Part shown: positions 48,117 to 60,100 of the stretch, piece by piece
Layout of the letters: every line of letters begins with the position of its first letter
How positions within the stretch are numbered: the first letter of the stretch is position 1
Assembly: GCA_003255065.1 (NCBI GenBank)
Contig: QAOA01004841.1
Span: 154,944-218,943 of the forward strand
Direction: 5' to 3'
Length of the DNA: 64,000 bases
From: Cercis canadensis
Taxonomy: Eukaryota > Streptophyta > Magnoliopsida > Fabales > Fabaceae
Notes under the pieces: generated by a model
Seen by the model: the letters and a program-made list of their open reading frames with translations, nothing else
Told to the model about the DNA's origin: nothing
Databases searched by the model: none
Made by a program: the position numbers and the translations under genes

Positions 48117-51100
48117 ATGCTATTTGGAAGGCGCACCAACACAGAATCCTTCGAAAGTAGGTCTAATCCGAGGTAAATAATCATATTATTTAATTCATTA
48201 ATTTAATTGGTTTTCTAGGTTTTCACATGTACTCCTATAAAATTTTGGGACTTGACGCCATTCCCAGAATTGGATTATTTTAGATGCCATGCCTGTATTG
48301 CTTCTGGGTATTCCACAATTAGGGTTTCTCAGTATCTCACACTTTTATGCTTCCAAGGCTGATAAAGGCGTTACCTTCATCATTAATGTTCTTATATCTT
48401 CAAAAAGAGAGAAGAATACGCTTGAAATTTCATATCGCATAGGCTGTGTCAGTGTTTTATTAGAGGGAAAATTTCACTCGAATTTTCAAATAATTCGTAA
48501 ATCAATGCCCTTTCTTTAGCGTACTTTTCTTCTAAGAAAACAAAATATTGGGGATAACCTTAAACCGCTTATGTATTAATGAGGAACTCCTATGGAAGAT
48601 GGAAAACATGAAGGACAGAAACAATATCAAAGAGAGCAAAAGAACTGAAGAATTGCGCTTGTAAACTCAGTTTCTACTATAACCTTATGCTTGACTTGAT
48701 AAGCTTGCCCTTTTGGTGATGGTTCTCTGGAAACATAGTTCATTAGATTCCTTCTTGATTGGGTGCGAGAATATCATGAAATTCTGGAGGGAATCAAAAA
48801 ACCTGTGCATTTTACAATATGGATAGTAGGCTAGAAAATATGATAAAAAATATTGACTCATGGAGAAGGAAATCTAGAGATGGAATCGTGGTAATTAATT
48901 AGAAAAATTAATTGAGCAAAATACTCTTCATTTTCATCCTTAAGTGGTACACATTGTTATAATAGCTAAACTTTGTCCTGATGCATACTACTTCTCAGCG
49001 TAATTGTAAGACCTCCTTTAGTAAACTTCTTTTAATTGCGTAGTGGACCTCTAGTTGTTATCATGCCAGAAGAAGGTTTTGTTTCCATTACGCAGAACAA
49101 GTTCACAGCATATGTTTTGTTAAACCCAAAATTGTTGAAGATTCTTAAGGCAGATAGAAATATGTTATTTACAGAAGATTTTACTCTATCAGGTTAGCAG
49201 CATAACTACTGTAATAAGATCGTTATTGTATCATATTATGGGGAATGCATATATAGTAATGCAGCCCCAGGAATTGAGTTAGAAGTTCATTAAACAAATG
49301 AGCAGCTCTTTTAGAGTTGGAACCTCGAATAATACACGTATGAGGAGAAATTGCTTTGAGTTAGAAAATGTAACACAGTAATATACAGTCTTTTAATTTT
49401 GCTACTAGTTGAAGGCCTCAAGAACATAATTGTACTTGTCTGAGGATCAAAATCACATGTAAATCAATGGAAATTAAATATATTTTATGGACAAATTTAG
49501 TTGCAAATATTTCTGAAAACAAATTGGAAGGTATAGTGCTTAGAAAAGTTTATTGTACTGGCAGCCTCATAATCAGTAATATTATAATCCATTCAGAATA
49601 GTTTGGCAGAATGCAGAAGATTGATCAGCATAATGCAAGTTTAAAAAGAAAATAGAATGTAAGAGCATAGGCAGCTGAAGTAATATACCCATGACCTTCA
49701 GAAGGGCAACGTAGTAAACGCAGAGGACGATGAACACATTTGTGTACAAGATTAATTAGTAAGATTCTTTCAGCCAAATTGTCTCTTTGTGAGTGTCTGG
49801 AGCTTAATCTTTTATATAGAAAGTGAAACTAGCTTGTTTATAGGAAATTCTACGGCCTAAAAGAAAATTTACCAGGCTTTTTTAACCATGAAAATAACCC
49901 TATTTATTGTATTACAAAATGATAGTAGCAGAAAGAGTGATTTATAAGCAGTCAGTTAAAGTTTGACTTTAAGTTGTCATATGAAAATAAATTTCTTTAT
50001 TTTTTTAATTCATATTTAAATTGATATTCTAACTGAGTTGAGATATATCCATTGATTTTTTTTTTTTCAAAATAAAATAAAAAGGGGTCTGGAAGGAGAT
50101 TAATATGTGGATGCTGAAAAAGATAAAATGAATCAACATGCCTCAATATGGTGGCTAAAATAAAGATATAATTCATGCTCATAAACTGTCTGCATTATCA
50201 TACCTTAATTTATTTATTTTTATATAGCAGCAAAAATATTTCTTTTTTTTTTGAAAAAAATCACTGATGATGATGAAGATTCTCATCTTCCACTGAGCTG
50301 TTAAGAAAAGTTAAGCGATAGTTTTCATTGGAATTTTAATTTACAAAATGGCAGGTTTCAAAAGTAGAGATATTTCTAATGTTTTTCTGGTTATTCATGC
50401 TTGTGATTTTATAAACACCATTTCCAGTAGAAGTTTGAAATGTATCCCCTCATCAAATCGTTTAAATCCCGAGGTTTTTGTTTATATTGCCTGCCTTTTC
50501 ATGTTTTGGATGCAGATCTTGGGCTAGATAATTTCTTGAATGTGCTAAAGTTTGTAATGGCTCCAGGTAGGTCCCTAACACTCATTGCCTGCAAAACAAG
50601 ATTACTTGCTTTGAATTAGGTTCTTGCCTGGAGACCTTGGCATGCTCATCAAAACTGAAGAGCATAAGATTTGCCTTTTTTGAAATCCTGTAATCTGGTA
50701 GAATAATAGGCTGAGCTAGGTCTTCAGAGCTCTAAACCTGAGAAAATCTTGTTGACGAAACTCAGTTGGATGTAAAGAACTTGTTTTGAAAGTTTTAGGT
50801 CCTCAAAGCTGTTGTGACAAAGTTTGATCAAGTCTAATGGTTGCTGCCTATTCAGATGCGAGTGGGCGGCCACTTGAAGTTAGTGGGAATGGAAGTTCAG
50901 GTGATCTGAAACAAAATGATCATACTTCAAATGCTGCTGGAATAAGCAGGGTCTCCAATTTTGGAAGTGACTCTTTAGGGTCTACTGCTTCTACTAAAAA
51001 TAATGTAAACAACTTATTGCAGAATGTAGTTAAGCTTGGCACTAGTCATGAACAGGATGACATAGGAGTTAGTTATAAAGAAAGTCAAGAACATGGAGAA

Positions 51101-54100
51101 GAGAAAATTCAGATAATGAAGCAAACAGGAGAATCTGATGAAAAATGTGAGCAGTCCTTGATGAAAGAAACTTCACTAAAATATGGAAATTATACTGCTG
51201 ATGCTGGTCTTCGGCATATTAAATCCCATGGTTTTTCAAAGTCTGGTGAAAAGAACAAAGCACTTACTCGAAAGGTAGCTCCAGCTGAGAAACTCTGGGA
51301 TGGGTGCCTCCGGTTGAATCCTTCTGTGACTGTTTCTGCAGTTGCCTTCTTTAAGAGGTTATTGATCTATCTTGATTTTTTTTTTCCTTGTTTCCTGATG
51401 TAGTTATACATGATTCAATTCAGTCTATGTTATGTAAATGTTTTATTTAGAAAGAAAATATCAGCTAGTGTACAGCCACCTTGCAAATTGGAGTTTGACT
51501 CTACCTGATTTATTCTTTTTTTTTTATTATGAGAAATTGAAGAAAAAATTAGATTCATTAGGAAAGTGAATATCTAGTAACACTTGGATTAGAAATAAAA
51601 TAATAAAATATATCATATTGTTCTTGTTGTTAAAAGTGGTTTATATAAATCCCAGTGGAAGGAAATAAACAAGAATTATTTTTGAAGGGTTAACTATGGT
51701 TTCTTACCTAGTATTGTTTCTGTAGTGGCTGGCATGGATGGCCCTTATCTCTGTGTGTGTGTGCATGTGTGTCTTTGATGATAAACATTCCCAATTTCTA
51801 CTGAAACTAAAAAAAAAATTGTGTCAATAAAGACTAAGGAGAAGAGTGTTTTCTTCCTGCACATTTTTAGGGGATTGAGTTGTGTTCCCCTCCTCCCCTT
51901 CTTTCCATGTGGATGTCTGCACATGGTTTCTTTTGGGGGGGGGGGTGNGGGGGGGGGGGGGGTGTGTTGTTCATTTATGGATTCAGAGAGAGATCGGAGA
52001 GCTAATGCTTTCTTCTTATATTCCTTTATTATGGTTTTGTTTGTATCCTCCTTCTATGTATATACTTTTCGATAATATTTTCTTTTATAAAAAATTCTCG
52101 TAAAGTCCTATGAATTATAGTTAGACACCTTCTATTCTTGACTTGAGAATGTGATCAATCTTTGTGTAGTGGTGAAAAGATGCCTGATATTACGTGGTCT
52201 GACTCTGTAGAAGTGAAAGGAAAGGTAAAGTCAGAAGATTTTCAAAAATATATTCAAGATCTTCCTCGCTCACGCACCCGACGATTGATGGTAAGAAGTT
52301 ATTGCTTTTTTATTTACTTTATGAGTAGGCAGTTAGATTCAATCCTGAAATTAATTTTATGCTAAAAAGTCATCTCCCTGATATTTGCAATTAAAGTTTG
52401 ATGACAATACATACAATAAGTTTTGTTGGCGTTGACAAGAATAATTGGAAGTTATAAAGAATCTTGTGACAATTTGTCATGTGGACCACCATTGTGCACC
52501 ACCTCTTTGTTGTCACTGGTTTGATCTTAAAGTTATGTCCTCTTATCTCATGCTGTATCATCACTGACACTAAGCCAATTGTTTAGTCAATTTGTTCCTT
52601 GTGAGCACTATATTGTTTGATGAGCATGAGGACTGAAGGTTAACTAACATTTAGTTTATCAAGAATTATTTTGAAGAATACCAGCACCAGGTATAGAATG
52701 CTAGATCTGAATTATTAAGTTGCCCAGGCACATAATTTTACTGTTTTTGATATCTTATGCTTTTGTTGCTGTAATCTGTTGTGCATTTTGAAGTTTCCTT
52801 AATATTTCACACTCTCAAACTAGAGCAAGTTTAGATTCATTTGGCTGAGAGGATGGAATTTGCATAAATCTTATTTAATTATTCGAAAAGAAACAGGGAA
52901 CAAAGAGATTAACCTTTCTCGGAGCATATGGTTTTTTTATTCTAGAGACCAAGCTGGGAATCAAATACCTAAGTTGCAAATACGTCCTCACTGGAACTCT
53001 ATATATCAAATATCTGAGTGTTTGACATGTTAGATGACTGTTTTATTTTATTGGATCTCCTTACTGATAAAATCCAACATCAAACTCAGGTTATCTTTGT
53101 CTCCCATGTAGTGTAATAGTTAAGCCAGGTAGGTTGAACTACCTAGTTTGATACCCAAATCCATCTCAGAAAGCTGAAGCATTGCATGTAAATGGTGGTG
53201 AATTTGCTGCATCTATTACGTATAGAAATATCACTTTAGGCAATGATAAATGATGATTCTGTTGATATTTCTGCAACTCGTGTCTCTTCATATTAATATT
53301 ACTCTTGTCGTTTGACAAAGATAGGAGACCTTAGCTATTCATTTGTCTTCCGAGTCCCACCCCCTTCAATTTTCACCTTTTGTAAAACATATGGAAACAA
53401 GATTTGTTTTTGTTGTTTGTTTGGCTAATATGATGCACAAAGAAGTTAGGTGGCCTAAATTGATTGAACAAAGAGGCTTAAGGAAAGAATTCTCCTTGTT
53501 ATCTTTCTAATCATGAATTTACAGAATATATACACTAAAGTCAACCTAATTCTAGGAGTTATAAAAGGAAAGATTGAGGAAATTACTCATAACCTACCAA
53601 ACCTACCAATCAGGGATTCCCTGATTAGTAAACACATTTACAGCACAATTACAGCTAATTACATTAAATTCCTAATCACATTAAATGCTAATTAATGACC
53701 CGAGATACTCTCCAACACTCCCCCTCAAGCTGGTGAATAGATATCAATCATTCCCAGCTTGCCAACTAAAAATTCAAATTCTGGTTTGGATAATGCCTTG
53801 GTAAGAATATCTGCTTCTTGCTGCCTTGTTGGAACATAGGAGATATGTATTGCCCCTGAATCAATTTCATCTTTAATTAAACTCCTGTCAATTTTCACAT
53901 GTTTCATCCGGTCATGTTGGATAGGATTGTGAACTATGCTTATTGCTGATTTGCTCTCACTGTACAGCTTCATAGGACCTTTTCTAGGGAATTTTAGGTG
54001 TGCTAAAAGTTTCTCAATNGCCCCTGAATCAATTTCATCTTTAATAAAACTCCTGTCAATTTTCACATGTTTCATCCGGTCATGTTGGATAGGATTGTGA

Positions 54101-57100
54101 ACTATGCTTATTGCTGATTTGCTCTCACTGTACAGCTTCATAGGATCTTTTCTAGGGAATTTTAGGTGTGCTAAAAGTTTCTCAATCCAAATTAGTTCAC
54201 ATACTCCTTGTGCAATTGCTCGGTACTCTGCTTCAGCAGTACTCCTTGCCACCACTGATTGCTTTTTGCTTCTCCATGTAACAAGATTTCCCCACACTTT
54301 TGTGCAATAGCCTGTTGTGGACTTACTGTCTTCTGATCCAGCCCAGTCAGCACCTGCAAATCCTTCAACAAATCCTTCAACATCTTTTTCATTTCCTTTC
54401 TTAAACAGAATTTCCTTGCTTGGAGTTCCCTTGAGGTACTTTAATATTCTGTTGGCTGCCTCCATATGCCTTTTATTAGGGCAATGCATAAACTGACTTA
54501 TTACACTTACACTATGGGTAATGTCAGGCCTTGTGAGTGTGAGATATATTAGTTTTCCCGCCATTCTCTGGTATCTGCCCTGGTCTACTAGAGAGTCATT
54601 ATTGATGACTTTTTGCTTCCAATTTCTTTCCAAAGGAGTAATAGCAGGCTTGCAACCAGTTTTTCCAGTTTCCCGTAGCAAGTCAAGGACATATTTTCTT
54701 TGAGTAACAAATATTCCCTGTTTGCTCCGGGCTACCTCCATTCCAAGAAAATACTTCAAAGTTCCAAGGTCTTTAACTTGGAATTGATTCTTTAAGTGAG
54801 CCTTTAACTTTTCAATCTCCTCCTGGTCATCACCTGTAATTACCATATCATTCACATACACAATGAGAATGGCCCTTTTTCCACTTCTTCCTTGCTTGAT
54901 AAATAGAGAGTGGTCAGCTTGTCCTTGTGTATACCCAAGGGACTTCATTACTGAACTAAATTTGGTGAACCAAGCCCTTGGTAACTGTTTTAGCCCATAG
55001 AGAGACTTTTTGAGTCTACACACCTTGGTATTTTCACCATTAAATCCTGGAGGCATCTTTATGAACACTTCTTCTTCCAATTTTCCATTTAGGAAGGCAT
55101 TTTTTTTGTCCATTTGATAGAGTTCCCAATCAAGGTTTGCAGCAAGAGAAAGTAATACCTTGATTGAGTTCATTTTTGCTATGGGGGCAAATGTCTCCTC
55201 ATAATCAATGCCATGTGTTTGAGTATATCCTTGAACCACTAATCTTGCATTGTATCTCTCCACATCTCCATTTGGTTTGAACTTTACAGTGAATATCCAT
55301 CTACACCCCACCACCTTCTTTCCTTTTGGAAGATCGACTATTTCCCAAGTATTATTTTTCAATAGAGCATCCATTTCTTCTTCAACTGCTGCCTTCCATT
55401 TAGGATCTTGAAGTGCACTATGAATGTCCTTTGGAATGTCTACACTGTCAACTTTTGCAGTAAAGGCCCTATACTCATAAGACAGTTTTGTATAAGTTAA
55501 GTGATTAGACAAAGGGTATTGAGTGCACTTTCTTACCCCTTTTCTAAGGGCAATTGGGAGGTCAGAATTATCAACTGGCTTCGTACCCTCACTTGTAGAA
55601 TCTGAACTTAGCTTCGGTTTCAATGATTGAGCAGCTTGGGGAGTTTTTGGCCTTCTTGAATAAACCTGAATTGGTTCATTGGTGATTGGTTCTCCCCCTT
55701 GATGCAATCCTTGATCATGTCCCATTAAGGAGGGACTTGGAATTGGACTGTTTGAAGGGGTGGGTGTAGGTGTAGGTGGCTCTTGGGACTGGTAAGATGG
55801 GGCAAGTGATATGGGTAGGGATATGGTTGGATCCCAATGATTTTCTTCATGTACATTCTCCCCCTGAAGAGAACCATTGGGATAAAAGGATTGGTCTTCA
55901 AGAAATGTGACATCATATGATACAAAGAATTTTTTAGAGGCTGGATGGTAACACTTGTACCCTTTTTGTGTGGAAGAGTATCTTACAAAAATGCATTTGA
56001 CTACCTTAGGGTCAAGTTTTCCTCTATAGGGGTTGTGATTGTAAATGAATACCATGCAACCAAATACCTTTATGGGCAGAGAATGAAGGAGATGAACTAT
56101 GGGAAAGGTATATAGTAGGCAGCTGATAGGAGTACGAAGATTCAGTGGTTTTGATGGTAATCTATTGATGAGGTAGGCAGCTGTGAGGACAGCTTCTCCC
56201 CAGTATTTGTTTGGAACATTGTTAGCAAACATTAAGGAGCGGGCTACCTCTAAAAGGTGTTTGTTCTTCCGTTCAGCAACCTCATTTTGTTGGGGGCTGT
56301 AAACACACGAACTTTGGTGAAAAATCTCATGATTAACAAGGTAATGGGTCAGGTCATTGGTGAAGTATTCCCTTCCATTGTCACTACGGAGGATTTGGAT
56401 TTGGGATTGAAAAACAGTGGAAATATATTTATGAAATTGTTTAAAAATGGTGGTTGCTTCTAATTTTTCTTTCATGAGATAAACCCAACAGACTCGAGTA
56501 TGGTCATCAATGAAAGTAATAAACCATCTTGAACCTGTAAGGGAAGGTTCTCGGGCTGGACCCCAAATATCACTTTGTATGAGATGAAATGGTTTTGTTG
56601 CTTGATATGAATGAGGTGATTACGTTTTTCTTGTTTGTTTAGCAACAATGCAATGTTCACAATGAAAGCTAGAAACATCTTTATTGATGAATAAGTGGGG
56701 ATACAACGATTTAAGGTAAGGAAAGCTAGGGTGACCAAGGCGTTTATGCCATGGTACAAGTTCAGAATTGGACACAGTAGATAATGAGACACTTTCAAGT
56801 GATTGAGTTTTGGAGGAAGAACTAGTAGGGTAGAGAAAATAGAGGCCATCACGCTCCTTAGCACTGCCAATCATCTTCCCCGAAGATAGGTCCTGAAATA
56901 CACACAAAGAAGGAAAAAATGTTACTGCACAATTTCGGTCTTTGGTGAGTTTACTAATTGAAACCAGATTGCATTTCAGATTTGGAACATGTAGGACTGG
57001 TTTTAAGTTTAGTCCTTAGATTTCTACAGTGCCATGACCCTTAGCCTTTACTGTTTGTCCATCTGCCACAGTAATTTGAATATCATCCCCACATGTGTCA

Positions 57101-60100
57101 TAGGAAGAGAAGGTGTCTCGACTGTCAGTCATGTGGTCTGATGAGCCACTGCTGCACTTGAAGAGGAAGGAGGATTTTCTGGTTTTGTTAGGATCTTTTG
57201 GTGGCTAAGAATTGTCTGCAATACCTTAATCTGTTCAGAAGTTAGGCTCAGTTGACTAGTTTTGCTGTTGTCAATAGAGGCTTCTACTGCAAGGGTTTTA
57301 GTGGGTTCTCTCTGATTCTTGGCTTCCATCCGGCTGGTCTGCCATGGAGTTTCCAGCAAGTTTCCCTGGTATGATTTGTCCTGCGACAGTGGTCACACCA
57401 TAGTTGCTCTCCACCTTCCTTTCTGGTTCTCTAATTTTTCTGACCGAAGAATCTTGGCTTGTGCTGGTGAGTAGCTAAGGCTGAACTGAGTGTGGATGCA
57501 TCTGGTTCAGCCAAGGAGAGGTTGAGCAGCATAACTCGTTTTCTACTTTCTTCCCTTCTAACTTCAGCAAACACTTCTCTAATTGTAGGGAAAGGTTTCT
57601 GTCCTAATAACCTTCCCCTGATTTCATCTAGGTCTTTGTTCAAACCTTGTAGGAAGTCAAAGACACGCTCCTTTTCCACCATTCGTGAGAACTGAACTCT
57701 ATCTGCAGTGCAGTGCCATTTGATTTTATGGAACAAGTCCATCTCCTGCCATAACTCAGTCAAGGAGTTATAATACTCTGTAACTGATTTGTTCCCTTGT
57801 TTCATCTCCTGAAGTTTGGATCTAACCTCTAAACATTGTGAGGTATTTTCCATGTCTGAGTAGATTTCTTTGACTGCCTCCCAAATTTCATGGGCAGTCT
57901 TGCAGAACAGGTAGGTTCGCCCAATTCTAGGCTCCATAGAATTAATTATCCACGCCATAACAATTGAATTTTCAGCATCCCATGTGTTGAAGTGAGGATC
58001 GGTTGGAGAAGGCATGGAAGTATCACCGGTGACATACCCAGTCTTCCCTTTACCCTTAAGCACTAGGAAAACAGATTGAAACCACTCTCTGAAGTTGGTT
58101 CCATTGAGTTTGTTCTGGGTAATTTGAAGGGAAGGGTTTTCGAGGGAGGGGTAAGGATGGCAATGGGGCGGGGCAAGCAGTCCCCGTCCCCATCCCCGGA
58201 CCCATCCCCGGCGGGGATTTTTCAGCATCCCCATCCCCGCCCCACTAAATCCCCATCTGCCCCATGCCCCGCCCCATTTACCCATACAACCATACTTTTT
58301 TTAAATATACACAATTTATAAGTTTAATCTATCGATCACGATTTCTAATTGAAATTCAACTTTAATCGAATAAGATAATATAAATAATGCTCAAATAACA
58401 TCATCAAGAATTCAAGATATCCTCAAGCAACAACAATAACATAAATAATATTCAAACAAAATTATAAAAATTGTTCTTAAACAATTATAAAAGTCAATAA
58501 GAAATCATAATAAGTACAAAAGGCTCCAAGCAATTAAAATAAGTACAATTTATGAAGTTCTAATGTTGGTTGAAGTTGAACCACTCTTCATATTCTACAA
58601 AACCAACAAAAAAAAAGAAAAAAAAATTTAGGTTTGGGGAAAATGGAACTCAAGGTCGAGGGACTGAGGGAGGAAGGGTCAGGTCAGTGTGTTGGTGATT
58701 TAGTGTGGGAAAACCTTAGGTCATAATGACGTCGTTTTGTGAAGAATTTTTTTTTAAAAAATTTATGTAATGTATTTTATATATATATATATACAGTGCG
58801 GGGCGGGGTGGGGCAGGGCTTCCCCATCCCCAGACCCGCCCCTATCAAATTACCCATAAAATTACCTATCCCCATCCTCATACCCATTTTTCTGCCCCAT
58901 ACCCATACCCGAACGGGTAAAAAAACCGGGGCCCCATCGGGTCTGGGGCAAATTGCCATCCCTAGGGAGGGGTATGGTGAAAGGTTTGGCATAGGCATAC
59001 CTCTTTGATTGACAGACGAGGTAGCTTCAAGGGTTTGGTGAAGGGAATCAGCTTCAACCATTGCTGGCTCTGATACCATGAACAAAGAGGCTTAAGGAAA
59101 GAATTCTCCTTGTTATCTTTCTAATCACAAATTTACAGAATATATACACTAAAGTCAACCTAATTCTAGGAGTTATAAAAAGAAAGATTGAGAAAATTAC
59201 TCCTAACCTACCAAACCTACCAATCAGGAATTCCCTGATTAGTAAACACATTTACAGCACAATTATAACTAATTATATTAAATTCACATTAAATGCTAAT
59301 TAATGACCCGAGATACTCTCCAACATTGATCTTTACCCAAATTACAGTTCATAACAAAACCTTTAGTACAGCTTTTATCCGGATTTTTTTTTTTAAGAAA
59401 AAAACCTTTGGTATGTACTGTAATCCTATGAAGCACCGAAACGTGGAAATGGGGGGCGTACCCGTTTCAGGTACGTATCCGAAACTGTGAAACGTGTCCC
59501 CTCTCTGAAAATGCATGCCAACAATTTTTTTTTAAATTTTTTTTTTTGGGTTCTTTGGCTCTGCAAAGAAAGAATAATTTTTAGCTGGGGAAAATTTTCT
59601 AAATCTGAGAGATGGTTTTTGTCCGTTTTTTTTTTGTTTGCTTTTGGTTTTCTAGTACTTTGCTCCTATCTGTTTTGGTTGTTTGATCTCTGCAGAGATG
59701 GGTGTGAGTCTTGTTGGCCTTGGTTTGGGTTCCTTTTCGTTTTTTCTCAAGGCGTTTCGGGGAGAAGGAGAAGGTTGGAAAAAAGACCAGTGTAGTGGGG
59801 ATGCTGCATATCAACTATCAAGAAGGAGAGGGGTAGTACATTCTGGCTGGCTTATAATGGATGGGAAAGAGTTATTAATGTTAGCACATGAAGGCCAATT
59901 AAGAGATTAAAAAAAAAAATTGTATTGGGCCGCTGAGGTTACATTTTATAGGATTCTTCTTTTATATATATATATATATAATGTGGCATACTCGTACTCT
60001 TATTCTTAAAAAATAGTCGTACTGACGTTTTGTATCCGTACCGAGTACGAAACCCATACCTATACCCGTGCAACATAGCTGTAATCTGATCAGAACTGTG

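Larger units (their letters stand above)
53465..59325 (-). mobile_element. Degenerate Ty1-copia LTR retrotransposon, antisense in SPOC gene intron 5
   Basis: A complete structure read on the - strand: 5' LTR 59079-59325, primer-binding site, gag, protease, integrase, reverse transcriptase, RNase H, polypurine tract, 3' LTR 53465-53717. The order integrase before reverse transcriptase defines copia. A 5-base target duplication TTGAT lies on both sides (53460-53464 and 59326-59330). LTRs begin TGTT and end TTCA in element orientation and differ at about nine positions plus a 6-base gap, mostly C/T and G/A changes, so the insertion is not very recent. Frames are broken by stops and shifts and an hAT element interrupts gag, so it is not autonomous. 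Confidence 0.93.

Noticed and set aside
48289-48519. 76-codon + strand frame
   Set aside because: No splice context or family resemblance; it sits in the inferred first intron of the SPOC gene.
50837-50855. ATG at 50837 as the start of the SPOC-domain protein
   Set aside because: It lies in an intron just before the acceptor CTATTCAG. The upstream exons join in frame to base 50856 and give a longer, phase-consistent protein.
51821-52103. Frames through a poly-G stretch in the SPOC gene intron
   Set aside because: The G-run contains an N and the frames have no similarity to known proteins; they are intronic.
58777-59085. 102-codon - strand frame as a separate gene
   Set aside because: Its start is copia gag and the rest reads through the end of the nested hAT-type element.
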